This document shows positions 12,501-23,734 of a stretch of 64,000 bases of DNA, one piece after another; within the stretch, counting starts at the first letter, position 1, and the number at the start of each line of letters is the position of its first letter. A program made the translations under genes and the position numbers. The notes beneath the pieces were generated by a model that ran no database searches, had not been told where the DNA came from, and saw nothing but the letters and a program-made list of their open reading frames with translations. Origin of the DNA: Cotesia glomerata (lineage: Eukaryota; Arthropoda; Insecta; Hymenoptera; Braconidae); NCBI RefSeq assembly GCF_020080835.1, contig NC_058161.1:13139103-13203102 (forward strand). Direction: 5' to 3'.

Positions 12501-13533
12501 AAGAAATGACCTTCTATCTCGTGAAATATTGGCATTTTTGATAATATAAGCTAATCCTGATGTTACACTCATCAAGACCTTTCATTTGAGTACCCACATC
12601 AATTTTTCATATATTTATATATATTATATATATGTATATATGAAAAATATATCAAAAATGCATGTGGGTACTCAAATGAAAGGTCTTGATAAGTGTAACA
12701 TCGGGATGAGCTTATATCTTTAAAAATGTCAATAATTAAGAAATGACCTTGTATTTTCTTAATTATTGACATTTTTAAAAATATAAGCTCATCCTGATGT
12801 TATACTCATCAAGAGCTTTCATTTGAGCACCCACATGCATTTTTGATATATTTTTCATATATACATATATATGATATATATATAATATATATAAATATAT
12901 GAAAAATATATCAAAAATACATGTGGGTACTCAAATGAAAGCTCTTGATGAGTATAACATCAGGATGAGCTTATATTTTTAAAAATGTCAATAATTAAGA
13001 AAATACAATTCAATTTAACAACAGTCATTATTTAATAAAACCCTAGTTAATTAATTTTGAAAAATTCCATTTAACTTCTTCATAAGGCTCCAAAACTTCT
13101 TCATATTATTAATAATGTCACTCCCCCAAAAAAAAAAATCAAATGATATTTTAAAAACTTAACACCAATTAATTTTTCCCCTTGTAATTAAAAAAATTAT
13201 CTCACTAATTAAATAATTACTTAATTAATTAATTAATTAATCACTAACACAACCAAAATGTCCAGAATAAATATATTAATATATAAAATTCAAACAATTC
13301 CAGCGAAATTACCTAAATGGTTTGGAGAAAGACCCGGGAAGAAGAAGGACGACCCCGAGTCACCAGAGGGCGAGGAGGATGTCAAGGCTGCCGCCGACGA
13401 GGACTTAGAGCCCGCAATGGAAGAGGAAGCTGAAGAAGAAGAGGAGGAGGAAGAAGAGGAAGAAGAGGAGGAGGAAGAGGAAGAGGAGGAAGAAGAAGAA
13501 GAAGAGGAGGAGGAAGAAGAGGAAGAAGAATAA
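6534..13533 (+). CDS. up: Troponin T (upheld)
   Basis: Tropomyosin-binding subunit of the troponin complex in striated muscle. Exons: 6534-6559, 6721-6747, 9316-9343, 9409-9610, 9671-9707, 10018-10117, 10186-10404, 10776-10868, 11337-11417, then either 11508-11586 or 11839-11917, then 13304-13533. All joins are GT-AG and in frame, giving 373 residues without N-terminal micro-exons. Family signatures are the N-terminus MSDDEEQYSSEEEEVEE, the helical region with KEEEELKMLKEKQAKRK, LEEEKKISLSIRIKPL, KYDLEERQKRQDYD, and KLPKWFGERPGKK. The C-terminus is a run of about 35 mostly Glu residues, as in other insect troponin T proteins and absent from vertebrate ones. The N-terminal region between 6748 and 9315 probably holds small alternative exons. 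Introns carry repeats, two SINEs, a hairpin and paired NRF-1-like sites. Identification is secure; the transcription start is not. Confidence 0.97.
7085..7965 (+). repeat. Three tandem ~290-bp repeats in a troponin T intron
   Basis: Units start near 7110, 7385 and 7695. Each has 'gtcgactca', 'gtgcttttgcacattgaaa', a small inverted repeat built on 'tccgtacatccg' and 'gtacggat', and 'ctatctactccttataaaa'. A related, shorter piece lies at about 9780-9950 in a later intron of the same gene. Confidence 0.75.
8710..8805 (-). mobile_element. tRNA-derived SINE-like element
   Basis: Read on the minus strand it has an A-box-like TTGGCGTCAAGCC, a B box GAGGTTCGATCCC and then a run of about 20 T. It lies inside the large troponin T intron, opposite to the gene. 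No complete cloverleaf is evident. Confidence 0.55.
8919..8936 (+). other. up: Candidate 18-nt alternative micro-exon of troponin T
   Basis: An 18-nt segment lies between a strong acceptor (pyrimidine tract then gtag) and a good donor (gtaagt). Its length is a multiple of three and its phase fits between the exons ending at 6747 and starting at 9316, with no stop codon. Insect troponin T genes are known for short alternative exons in this region. A weaker 21-nt candidate is 8164-8184, and 'GAA' at 6830-6832 is flanked by acceptor- and donor-like bases. Confidence 0.4.
10435..10725. repeat. Intronic inverted repeat in troponin T
   Basis: Arms at about 10440-10565 and 10590-10725 are near complements, for example 'gatatccgagcgttaat' against 'attaacgctcggatatc' and 'ttaaaatgagc' against 'gctcattttaa'. 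It fills most of the 371-nt intron between two constitutive exons and would form a long pre-mRNA hairpin. Confidence 0.8.
11015..11240 (+). promoter_or_regulatory. Paired NRF-1/EWG-type palindromes in a duplicated intron segment
   Basis: TGCGCATGCGC occurs at 11024-11034 and 11177-11187, each followed by a similar stretch, 'ttgttccaaatgt.ccata'. The two are 153 bp apart, so this is a short tandem duplication. The core equals the NRF-1 consensus YGCGCAYGCGCR. In flies the NRF-1 relative erect wing acts in flight muscle and neurons. Use in this gene is inference. Confidence 0.45.
11508..11586 (+). other. up: Troponin T mutually exclusive exon, variant a
   Basis: 79 nt, begins GGT TAT GAT and ends in phase 1 with a GTGAGT donor. 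It encodes the last part of the tropomyosin/TnI-binding region (LNEKLWKQKTEQFMKRTK). It has the same length and phases as 11839-11917, so including both or neither would shift the frame of the Glu-rich last exon. Confidence 0.85.
11839..11917 (+). other. up: Troponin T mutually exclusive exon, variant b
   Basis: 79 nt, begins GGA CTG ACA and ends in phase 1 with a GTATGT donor. It encodes LLKETKEKEWTQQKEQFLGR, closer in wording to the fly exon ending in 'YTGRQK'. It is the alternative to 11508-11586. The fly gene has a comparable exon pair used in different muscles. Confidence 0.85.
12050..12990. repeat. Foldback satellite, cluster B (four tandem units)
   Basis: Four units near 12050-12243, 12288-12477, 12533-12731 and 12772-12990, period about 240 bp. 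Each is a palindrome of ~90-bp arms, with 'gagtacccacat' and its complement flanking a TATA-rich centre. Units are joined by 'aataattaagaaatgacctt'. The array lies in the last troponin T intron. Confidence 0.9.
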
Positions 13534-13990
13534 ATATTTAATTTTAATTAAATTCTATCAATATCATTATCATTAATATTATTATTATTACTATAATTAT
13601 TATTATTATTACTATTATTATTATCATTATTATTAAACCAGAAATTATTGTCGGCTTTTTAATTCAAGTTATTTATTTATTGTATGTCATGATTAATAAA
13701 AAATTGAAAAATGCCTAAAAATATTTATTTTTTCCTAAAAAAAATTTTCTTTTATTTTATGATTAATGATTTTCAAAAATTAGGAAGTTATTATTAATAA
13801 TTTTTTATCAAAAAAATTATTTATTAAATTAAAAAGCAATAGTGTTTTTTAAAAAATTATTTTTTTAAATATTAACTGTAAAAATTGATGATTTTTCTAA
13901 AGACAAGAAAGCTAAATTTCAATTTTCACTTATAAATTTACTTTAAAAATTATTAAACAATATATTTATAAAAAAAAATTCTAAAAATTG
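13534..13990. other. Troponin T 3' flank
   Basis: Starts with an (ATT)n tract (about 13560-13640). An AATAAA-type poly(A) signal lies in 'gattaataaaaaattg' near 13690. The rest is AT-rich with nothing recognisable. Confidence 0.5.
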
Positions 13991-15010
13991 GTTAATTTTA
14001 ACAATAAAAAATAAAAAATTCTTACTAGCATGAAAAACTAAGTATTTCTTGACAAAATGGCTGACTTTGTTATAAAATTATAAAATGGCGGCTGAGCGCG
14101 CGCTTTTTTTAAAATAAAAAAATGAATTAATTACAAAATTGTATTTTAAAATATTATTAATAATAACATTTTAATTTAAATTTTATTAACAATGAAAATT
14201 AATTATTAATATGATACTAATAAAATCATTATTAATTTAAATTAATAAAATTGAAAAATTTTTAATTTTTCTATTCAAATCTACTTAAAAATAATTAAAA
14301 TAAAAAATTTCAGAAAAAATTATTAAAATTGATTAATTTTAAAAATAAAAAACTAAAAGAATTTATATTGGTATCAAGAACTTTATATTTTATAACAAAA
14401 TGGCTGATTTTGGTATAAAATTATAAAATGGCGAGCGCGTACTTTTTTTTAAAATAAAAAAATAAATTATTAATAGAATTTTAATTACAAGTTTTTTAAT
14501 AATAAAATTCATTATTTATATGTATTGCTGATGAAATTATTATTAATTTTAATTATATAATAATGCAACTATTATTAATTTTAATTGAAAAAATTAAACA
14601 ATTTCAAATTTTTCCGCTCAAATCTCCTTAAAAATAATTTAAACAAAATATTTCAGAAAAAATAATTAATTTTAATGATAGAAAATGAAAAAAAAATTTA
14701 TATTGGCATCAAGAACTTTATATTATATTACAAAATGGCTGACTTTGTTATAAAATTATAAAATGGTGAGCGCGCGCTTTTTTAAAATAAAAAAAAATAG
14801 ATTGATTATAAAATTGTAATATTATTAACAATAAAATTTTAATTTAATGACCAATAAAAATGTATTTATCATAATTATTGTTATTATTATTCAGTTTGAT
14901 AAATTAAAATATTATAATTAATTTTAATTAATAAAAAAATAATTCAGTTTAATTAATAGAATTTAAAAATTCAAAATTTAAAATTTTCCCGCTTAAATAA
15001 AAATGGCGGA
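13990..15010 (+). repeat. Tandem ~340-bp repeat array
   Basis: 'aaaatggctga.tttgttataa' followed by 'aaatggcg..gagcgcgc' recurs at about 14057, 14400 and 14735, with a partial fourth at 15003. Spacing is 343 and 335 bp. Small ATG-starting frames inside are products of the repeat. Confidence 0.75.
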
Positions 15011-15353
15011 TTTAAACCCCCCACTCTTAAAAATATCCCTACTAATCCCACCAGTTGCTCAAACAGAATTAGAGAGATTAAAAATGTAAATAAAAACACA
15101 CTTGTGTTAAGTAAATATTATGAAATATATTTTATATAAATATATTAAACAGAAATATATTTTTTATACAAAATTGTGGTGAGTATTTCATAATAAGAAT
15201 TATTATTTTTTTTTTTATTTAAGAAATAAAATTTTGTAGATTGAAGAAAAATTTTAACCTAAAAATTATAAAATTAATATTTATAAAAATGTTTTAATAA
15301 TTTGCAGGATTATTATAAAATAAGTAAAAAAATTTTTTTTTTAATTAAAAATA

Positions 15354-15512
15354 ATGGCTGTGATAATTGGCAGAGAAAAAAAATTAAATTATGCGACTGC
15401 GCAAAAGAGAATAAGTGCCAGAAAAATTGAAGCTTCAATGGAGAATTTTTTAAATGAAAGAATTTGTGAAGACAAAATTAAATTTGTGAAATGGGGAAGG
15501 GGTAGGAGTTGA
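15354..15512 (+). CDS. Small ORF, 52 codons, doubtful
   Basis: Starts MAVIIGREKKLNYATAQKR and is basic (Lys/Arg-rich). It sits in otherwise AT-rich DNA downstream of a possible acceptor, 'ttgcag', at 15307. Its composition is less repetitive than the surroundings, which is the only reason to list it. I do not recognise a family, and a chance ORF is more likely than a gene. Confidence 0.12.
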   Translation: MAVIIGREKKLNYATAQKRISARKIEASMENFLNERICEDKIKFVKWGRGRS

Positions 15513-15944
15513 CTCAAGCTCAAGGATAAATTAATGAGGTAATTTTTTAATAATAATAATAATAATAATGAAAATTAAGTTAGCCGACACTTAAAAATTT
15601 ATTTATTTTTTTTTATTCAAAAAATTGACTTCAAAAAAAAGAAAAAAAAATTTTTATTTGTACAAAACTTTAAAAACTGTGTGCAATTTTTTAAAAATAT
15701 TTTTTTTTGTTCTAATTTAATTATTAAAAAAAATTAAAAATTTCGGCTAACTTTAGTATCATTAATAATAATGAATTTTTATCAATATCTTTATTTTTTA
15801 TTTTTAGGTAAGATTTAAAAACAATTTTTACTTTATTAACATGGTAAGAAAATCAAAATATAGAAAATGAATTAACATTAATAATTTGTCTAAAAGTAAG
15901 TTTTTTTTTTTTTTTTTTTTTATTTTATTTAATAGATGCCTTAA

Positions 15945-16235
15945 AAAAATGGTTATATCTCCTAAAATATTAAAAATAGGCTGGTAGTATTAAAACGTTT
16001 TTTGTAGAAAATTGTTTTTTAAAAAAGTACAATTTTTGTCTCTTATAATTTTTCCTAAAAATCAATATTTTAGGAGTTATGGTCACTTTTATAGTTCCTA
16101 AATAATAATTTATAATTTTCCACTTCCTAGTTACTCCTAAAGTTGCTATATCTCCTAAAATTCAATAGGAAATTTCCTAAGCTACAATTTTTGTCTCATA
16201 ATTTTTCCTAAAAATCAATATTTTAGGAGTTATAG
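15945..16235. repeat. MITE-like element with CTCCTAAAATATT ends, copy 1
   Basis: Units of about 130 bp begin 'tctcctaaaatatt' and end 'aatattttaggagtta', so the ends are inverted repeats. An internal 'ctacaatttttgtctcat' is shared. Further copies lie at 20895-21080 and 62205-62515. No coding capacity. Confidence 0.7.
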
Positions 16236-16308
16236 AGGCATTCCATAGTGACTGGTGGGGCATTTGATTATATATTTTAATTATATATTCCATCAATTAT
16301 ATATATAA

Positions 16309-16460
16309 CTAGAATTTAAATTTGCGCGCGCAAGCGCGCGCCTGACTATTGAGTTTGCATATATTTTCATGCTTATGATATATTTGACCAATCACGTTAC
16401 GAATAGTTTGCTTACATGATATATTTTCATATTTTTCATCTAAATTATTATAAGAATGGA
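16309..16460 (-). mobile_element. Non-autonomous Helitron-like element, copy 1
   Basis: On the minus strand it starts with TC and ends with CTAG, preceded by the hairpin GCGCGCGCTTGCGCGCGC about 12 nt upstream. It is flanked by A and T, the normal Helitron target. It matches the copy at 24682-24820 over most of its length. No Rep/helicase coding. The following 16461-17211 has nothing recognisable. Confidence 0.7.
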
Positions 16461-17211
16461 TTATGTGACTGAAACTTATACTATAGTAAAATTTATCTTA
16501 TAATATAGAAGAATAACTAATTAAGGAAGTACGAGCGCTAGGCAGGGTGGGGATAGGTATCGACTCTAGCGCGGTAACGGGAGAGCAGTAACAATATGAT
16601 TTTTCTCAATATATAGATATACATTTAACATTGGCTAATGGCGGCATTTATTTTTCTTTTTATTAATACACTTTAATTAGTCGGGCAAGTGTACATTTTT
16701 TTAAATTAAATTTATCACTAATATATTTACTTTCATTCATAAGTTTTTTAAAAATATTCACCGACAGTTTTACGAGAAAAATACAGAAATGTATCAATGT
16801 TTGAGGGTTACCCCATAAGACCAATGTTAAATTGCTCAACTTTAAAGTTAATTATTTATTTAAATGATCGGGCAATCTCCTTCAAATTTTCGGAATTTGT
16901 TTAGACATATTTAAACTTCATATTAAAAAAAAAATCAAGCCTTTTATCAAAAGTTGCCTTGGTGCTCGTACTTCCTTAACAACATCCCTTTGTTAAAAAC
17001 CTCGATTACTTTTTAAGTTTCTCGTAATTATCATTTAACTGAATGTGACTGGTGGGACTAAGAACAAATCCTTCTGTCTTACCAAAGGTATACTTAAAGT
17101 CCAATTCCAGTTCTTGCACTAAACTTTTAAAAAATATTTCTCTCAATACAAAATTAATCCTACAAACATTGAATATTATGAAGAATTAGACTGATTACCT
17201 ACGTAGAAACA

Positions 17212-17735
17212 ATCCGAACAAAAACAGTTTCACTGTAAAAAAGTCGCGCCAAGTCCACGTTCATAAGACTATTAGGAAAAAAAATTTTTTTTTTCTTTAC
17301 AAAAAGATACAAAATAAAAAAATAAAAAAATCCGAGTAACCGATATGATTGTTTATGGTTTTCGCAAATTAAAAAAAATTTTATTGTAAATTTAAAAATT
17401 AAAAAAAAAATTTTAGAACGTATTTAGTGTGCGCGGTTGCAAAATATTTTACTTTTAATGAAATTCGTAAAATCTATTTACTAGGACTTTAAAAAAATTG
17501 AAATACACAATGACGCACACCAAGTACGTTCTAAAATTTTTTTTTTAATTTTTAAATTTACAATAAAATTTTTTTTAATTTGCGAAAACCATAAACAATC
17601 ATATCGGTTACTCGGATTTTTTTATTTTTTTATTTTGTATCTTTTTGTAAAGAAAAAAAAAATTTTTTTTCCTAATAGTCTTATGAACGTGGACTTGGCG
17701 CGACTTTTTTACAGTGAAACTGTTTTTGTTCGGAT
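17212..17735. repeat. Foldback element with ~220-bp arms
   Basis: Arms at about 17212-17440 and 17508-17735 are almost exact complements, from 'atccgaacaaaaacagttt' inward past 'gtcgcgccaagtccacgtt' to 'agaacgta'. The unique centre is about 70-90 bp. A related partial copy is in a dynein intron at 58060-58387. The high arm identity suggests recent origin or gene conversion. It may be a MITE; no transposase is present. Confidence 0.85.
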
Positions 17736-18369
17736 TTTAGTATTTTTTGTAATTATAATGAAAATTTACAATTGATAACAACTTAAATCTCGTGTTGACT
17801 GCATTTTTTACTGCAAACTATCCCCTTGAAGCTACAGTTTATGTAGATGTAATTCCAGTGCACCCTGGCGGCCATAGATGCAAGCTATGAATCACTTTTT
17901 TTTACTGTAGTTGCGTGTCTATAGGAAGGATGACTACAATTTTTATTTTATCTAGTCTGTGGCGCTGATATTCCCCATCGAAAAAAAGTCAGGATCGAAA
18001 TTTCTGGGCTTACTATAGTTTGTGCTGATAAAATTTAATAATTTTAAGTGAATTAAGTGTTATAATTGATTATAATTAATTAATATCAGTAAAATAAAGT
18101 ATAAATTACTTTTATAATATATCATTTTGGAAAAAGGAGAACCATATAATTAAATAAAATTTTGCAACCTCAAAATACCGTTCTGCTTACAGTAAACACA
18201 GTCGGTAGTCTGGCGCTCCGTTTACAACGGGATTTTTGAACGGACCTTGGCGCCAGATTCTACCGAATCTGTGGATTAAAAAAATTAGAAAAACGGTAGA
18301 CCCTGAAGGCCATCCGTGCAACTTCCCGCTAATTCCATACCTAGAATAAGCGAAAGGAAATTTAGTATA

Positions 18370-18441
18370 GACCGGATAGCTCAAATGGTAGAGTAGCCGA
18401 CATGTCTTCGGAAGGTTCTGGGTTCGAATCCCAGTCCGAGC
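18370..18441 (+). mobile_element. tRNA-like SINE head or tRNA pseudogene
   Basis: 72 nt that map onto canonical tRNA numbering: D arm GCTC/GAGT, anticodon stem with four of five pairs, T arm CTGGG-TTCGAAT-CCCAG. Five of seven acceptor pairs form, base 33 is A instead of U, and the anticodon position reads TGT. These defects argue against a working tRNA. A similar head with a similar 'tctgaattattttttc'-type tail is found at 57236. Confidence 0.6.
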
Positions 18442-18758
18442 TATCTAATTATTTTTTCTCGCATATTCTATAAACTCACATTAAGATGATCCTCTCCACA
18501 TTCTTTTCTCAATCCTTTCCTACCAATATCCTGTTACGTGAATTTGGAACGCATCACGTAATAATTACCGTAACTCCTATTCTTTCCCGCTTCACAGCAT
18601 TATTTATATTTATAGGTGCATAAAACTGCACTAATTTCGTTTTTGAGCTCTTCGAGCTCAAAAATACAATTTATGTGTTATTTTGAGCTCTTCGAGCTTA
18701 AAAGTCTGATAGAAGTATCATAGAACAATATTTTTTTAATTTTCAAACCGCACTAACT

Positions 18759-19380
18759 TTTATTTATTTATTTATTTATTTATTCAAAAATTTAGACCCT
18801 GAAGCCGAAGCTCCCTAAGGGCCTTACATTAATTATACAAATAATCCTAGCATTCATACAATCCACAAGGCGCGAAGACATTTAACATTAATAAAGATTA
18901 TTTCAAAATGATAATAACAATTATAATTATATTGTGAAATAAAATAAAATAGAATATGTGAAATAAAATAGAATATGTGACGTTGACTCAAAGCAAATAA
19001 TTAAAGAGTTTTGTGAGATTCATTAATTAATTAATTAAATAAAAATATTGTTTATATATCGTCTCTAGATAAGACGAATGCATAACATTTTGATCTGAAT
19101 TCACTGTAATCGGTGATTTGCACAATCTCCTCCGGTAACTGATTCCAAACTCTAACTGCCGTGACCAAGAATGATTTATCATATGTTACTGTCCTAGCAT
19201 ATGGTAAGCTAAGCACATCTGTCTGTCTATCTGATCGCACCCGAACTGATGTTAATACGCTGAAACCGTGCATCAATATTCCATCGTAATGTAACCGCAG
19301 CATCTTAAAGACTGTGCAAGCAATCAAAAAGTCACGTCGGCCTTACAATGTCAGCCAGCCAAGTGATCTTCTGCTAGTTC
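18759..19380 (-). mobile_element. 3' fragment of a non-LTR retrotransposon (LINE)
   Basis: Minus-strand open frame 19052-19327 encodes RTVTYDKSFLVTAVRVWNQL, typical of the extreme C-terminus of LINE reverse-transcriptase proteins. It stops shortly before a 3' tail of (AAAT)n repeats (18760-18783 on the plus strand). It is 5'-truncated, as is usual for LINE insertions, and is inserted into repeat R1. Confidence 0.75.
19052..19327 (-). pseudogene. LINE reverse-transcriptase C-terminal remnant
   Basis: Open frame of 91 codons corresponding only to the tail of a retrotransposon polyprotein. The catalytic reverse-transcriptase domain is missing, so this is a dead fragment. The motif SFLVTAVRVWNQLPEEI is the recognisable part. 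Confidence 0.7.
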
Positions 19381-20167
19381 TTTTAAATGAATAAACCGAT
19401 TTTCACGCGGTTGGCAGTATTTGACGCAATTTTTTTAGTTTCATGAGGAATCTTCAAGTTTGAATTGATAAAACTAGGAAATTTGGAGTAATTCCAAAAA
19501 AACACTTTTTTTTGTTTTCTTTCGTTCATGATATTTCTTGAACGAATTGACCAATTTTGACCGGCTTGACGGCGATCGACGTAATTTTTTCTTGCCAATA
19601 GCTGATTAGTTTTTGAAATCGATCAGTGCAGCCATTTCAAAGTTATTCCAAAAAATGTCGGAGTTATGTTAAAAAAACACTTGTTTCCAAATATTTTATC
19701 GAGGATATCTCTCGAACCAATCAACCGATTTCCACGTTTTTGGCGGCGATCGACGCGGTTTTTTAAGCTCTGAAATTATTCTATACCATCAAAAATGATC
19801 CGAGAAGAAATGACGAAGTTATGTCAAAAAAACACTTTTTTCGGTTTCCTTTCGTTCACGATATCTCTCGAACGAATCAACCGATTTTGACCGGATTAGC
19901 GACAATCGGCGTGGTTTTTCAAGCTTAAGGGCGGATTAGTTTTTGAAGTTGATCGATAGAGCCGTTTAAAAGATATTCAAAAAAAACCACTTTCAAAAAT
20001 GATTTTTTTCTTATTTTTTTTGAGATTTTTCAAAATTTCTCAAAATTTATCGGTCCGAATCGGTTCAAATTCTCAGGAAATCTAAGTTTGAGGGAACTCT
20101 TTAGAACGCCGTTTAGTACGTTCCGATCGGTTCAGTCGTTCATAAGTTATAGGCGAGTCACATAGTC

Positions 20168-20168
20168 A

Positions 20169-20256
<88 letters not shown>
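20168..20256. repeat. (CA)n microsatellite
   Basis: About 44 uninterrupted CA dinucleotides inside repeat R1. It produces a spurious Val-Cys open frame on the minus strand. Confidence 0.97.
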
Positions 20257-20260
<4 letters not shown>

Positions 20261-20410
20261 TAGTGACAACCTCGCAGGGATAGTCAGGGAAGCTTCCTGT
20301 GACCTTCAAACGTCGAGATCTGATGAAAACTCGATTTTTGTAAAACGGGGTGATAACAATAACTTCCCGATTTTTGAAAATCTTCGATTTTCTTAGCGGG
20401 AAGTTAAAAA

Positions 20411-20894
20411 TTTTTTTTATTGCGACTGGTGGGACAGGCATTTGTGACTGGTAAGACAAGTACAAAATGTCTACATCAAGTTGTTTATTAAAAAGACTTT
20501 TATATTAGTTCAACCTTAGAAATATTATTGTTTATATATTTAACTATAAATTATTTAGGATAGTTAAAAAAAAACTAATTAAAAAACAAATAAAGGATTT
20601 AGCATTCTGACAACACGATCTTGATAAACTAAGGTGTTAATTAATAACGAACATAAACAAAATTTGTTCTTAAAACTATAATAATTAATATGTTAGTTAA
20701 TAACAAACATAAAATTAATTTGTTGTTAAAACTATTAAAACAACATTTGACTGGGATGCAAGTTAGTACGGCTGAAAAGTTATTGGAAGAAAAAAATCGA
20801 TTTTCTTATTGATTAAAAAAAATTTTCTTTACTAATTAGTAAAATATAGACTTTTAATAATAAATTAGGACTAAATAAAAATGAAACTATGGTC
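20411..20894. other. AT-rich intergenic stretch
   Basis: No gene or classified repeat seen. Contains two similar phrases around 'ttaataacgaacataaac' and 'ttaataacaaacataaaa' about 65 bp apart. Confidence 0.4.
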
Positions 20895-21080
20895 ATTTTT
20901 TAAGTTCCTAAACAGTAATTTTTAATTTTCCACTTTTTAGGTACTTCTAAAATTTCTATATCTCCTAAAATATTGAAGATAGACCTATAGTATAAGAGCA
21001 TTTTTCATAGGAAATTTCCTAAGCTACAACTTTGCTCTCTTATAAATTTCTCCTAAAATCAATATTTTAGGAGTTATCGC
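20895..21080. repeat. MITE-like CTCCTAAAATATT element, copy 2
   Basis: Same ends and internal phrases as 15945-16235. Confidence 0.65.
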
Positions 21081-21344
21081 TTTTTTTTCTTTCACTAGTA
21101 AAATCACTAATTAAATTTTCATTTTTTATCACTGAAAAAATTTTATAAAATTTCTAATTGCACTTTAAAATCACCAAAAATAATTTCCAGTAAAAAAAAA
21201 AAAAATAACAGTTCCTAGTAAAAATCCAACACGTGATAATATGATACACGTGTATTGTAAATAAAGTTAATCTTCTTAAAAGTTATTTAATAAAATAAAT
21301 AGCATTGTCAAGAAGTTAAATTAACTATATTTACTATCATCATT

Positions 21345-21351
21345 ATTATTA

Positions 21352-21410
<59 letters not shown>

Positions 21411-21412
21411 AC
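21345..21412. repeat. (TTA)n microsatellite
   Basis: About 20 TTA/ATT units. The adjacent 21413-21764 is AT-rich with a small 'ggcttc..gaagcc' hairpin and no gene. Confidence 0.95.
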
Positions 21413-21764
21413 AACAATGAATTCTATAAAATTATTTGGCTTCATATCCGAAGCCATAAAAGAGCCGGCACTAATTCGCCATCGAAGTCTTCTTCAGCGT
21501 TAGTTTTACTCTAATTATTAACGATAAAACATCATTCAAATATTTATTTATTTATTTATATATTTATTTATTATATTTTATATTTAATTTTTTTGCTAAT
21601 TATTCTTATGGTAATTGTGAATATTTATTGTCTATGGGAACTAATTTCTGAGTGGATTTGTTAATTTTCTGCATTGTAATTATGGCAAATGATAATGAAG
21701 GGTAAGAATTTTTATAATAAATATTAATCTAGAATTTTTGATACTTTTTTACACAAAATCGGTT

Positions 21765-22990
21765 GTAGTTACCGATCTGATATAGAAATCGGCACTTTTT
21801 TTTTGATATATCGGTTCTGTAGGACATTCGGGATAAAATGATACCAAAAGATCGGCACTTTTCTAAAAGATCGGTATGGGACTTGTGAAATTCCGCGTTG
21901 ACACTTTTTTTGTACAAGGTTTCAAACCGCGATAACTACTAAACTATTGAAGTTACAAAAAAAAGTTTGAGACAAAAGTTGTAGGGAATTTTATTTTGGA
22001 CTTAAAAGATCTCTTATGATTTTTTTTTGGATTTTCAATATTTTAGCCGGAATTTTGATTTTAAAATTAAGAAGAAATTTTGATCCTTGTGAATTCCTAA
22101 AAACTTTAAATTGCAATTATGACTTAAATATTGAAATTACAAAAAAAAAAGTTTGGGTCAAAAGTTGTAGGAAATTCAATTATCTACAAAAAAAGGTTTC
22201 TTTCGAATTTTTCCTAAAATTAATAGATTTTCTAGAATTTTCATTTTAAAGTTTACAATAAACTTTTCAAGTTTATTAAATAATTTTCAATTTATTAATT
22301 TTATTTTTCAAATTGCGATATCTTCTAAAATATCAAAGTAATTAAAAAACATTTAAAACAAAGTTGAAAGTAAATTTCCTCCACTACAAAAAAAGGTATC
22401 TATCAAATTTTCTTCAAGCTAAATAATTTTCCCAGAATTTTCATTTTAACATTCCTAGTGACATTTTAAATTCTCCCTCTCAATTTTTCTTTTCAACCTC
22501 CGCTATCTCTCAAACTACAAAAGGTCCAAAAAAAGTTTCCTACAAAATTTCTACAAAATAAAAATTCCCTACAAAAAAAGGTCTCTAACAATTTTTCCGT
22601 ATCTCCAACCATTTCCCCAGAATCTCAACTCGCTCCCTAAAATCACCTTACAAAAATCGTTAATAGTTATCGATCTGATATAGAAATCGGCACGTTTTTT
22701 TCTTAAAATCCTTTCCATAGACCCTTTCGGACCCAAATCTCTCAAAAGATCGGCACTTTTAAAAAATATCGGTAAGGAACTTCCAGTCTCCCCCCACCAA
22801 AATTCCCCCCTCTCCATATTTTAACTCCCTTATATCTCCGATCGATCCCAACAAAAGTATGGACTTATATACATCATTTCACGCGGAATTTCACGCACTT
22901 TCCTTTTAAGCCCTTCATTTTCCTCCCAAAAATTCTTTCAAAATCCCTCCACTCTAAAATCATTTTTTTTACTTCTAAATTTCACAAAAA
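21765..22990 (-). repeat. CCGAT-box repeat, copy 2 (left arm of a large palindrome)
   Basis: Inverse copy with boxes at about 21765-21880 and 22670-22770 and the 'acgcggaatttcacgc' leader at about 22880. Together with 23735-25120 it forms a head-to-head pair with arms over 1.2 kb. The spacer 22991-23734 has no gene or recognised repeat. Confidence 0.85.
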
Positions 22991-23734
22991 ACCTATTTAG
23001 ACTCGATCCACAACTTCTAAACTACAAAAAAATCCAATGTCAAACAAAAAACCTTCTCTATTACAACACACCGATTAAAAACAGTTACAAAACTGCTTAG
23101 TCACCGTATCAGCTCAGACTATTCTTAATAGCTCATTAAATTCCCACATTATCATGTAGTTTCAATAAAAACAAAGCGCATAAATGAATAAAATGAATAC
23201 GTACAATTTCCTATTGAGGAAATAAAAAAAAATACTCAGCATTATTTCTTGCTGTCGAAGTAAATTCAAAGTCTCTTACAAAATAATTTAACGCGTGAAT
23301 AAATATTAAGACACTTTTTATTATTTATGTGTTTATTTACCGGCGACCTTTAATGCATCGATAAAAAATAAAATAATTAATTTACTGTACCTACAAAACC
23401 GGTTTTATTTCAAAAAAATATAATAATAATTTTTTCCTTGGACTTGTTACCTAATAATAATAATAAAATATTTAAATTGAAATTCATCCTTCAAAAAACG
23501 GGTTTATTATTATTATTATTTGTTTTTTTTTTGAGTAAATTCTTATCCTGATCAGTTTTCTTGAGACTTTTGTGAAAAATACACGGAATAATTATGAGCG
23601 CCGATGTGTGAAGAAATGAAAATAAACTTAAGAGAGTGTTTTAAATGTTTGAATTTCCCGCTAGATTGCGGGATAGGTAGAGGACAAAAGGGCGGGATAA
23701 ATGATAGTGAAAATTTTTTGGAGAATGGAGTCTA

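Larger units (their letters stand above)
18640..20410 (-). repeat. Dispersed repeat R1, copy 2, interrupted by a LINE fragment
   Basis: Inverse copy of the family at 1-765, sharing 'tgaataaaccgattttcacg' and the 'gagctcttcgagctcaaaa' motifs. A LINE piece splits it at 18759-19380. The far end carries a (CA)n tract and 'acttcccgatttttgaaaat', which recurs alone at 37320-37407 inside a DGK intron. Confidence 0.7.

Noticed and set aside
13258..13303. ATG-starting extension MSRINILIYK before the last troponin T exon
   Set aside because: It reads through intron sequence; the acceptor 'aattccag' at 13303 restores the conserved KLPKWFGERPGKK join from the alternative exons.
15003..15089. 28-codon ORF MADLNPPLLKISLLIPPVAQ
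   Set aside because: Its start is the fourth, partial unit of the ~340-bp tandem array, and no gene structure surrounds it.
18370..18441. Functional tRNA-Thr
   Set aside because: Two acceptor mismatches, a broken anticodon-stem pair and A at position 33 make a tRNA-derived element more likely.
20166..20465. 99-codon minus-strand frame with a Val-Cys repeat
   Set aside because: It is the translation of the (CA)n microsatellite.
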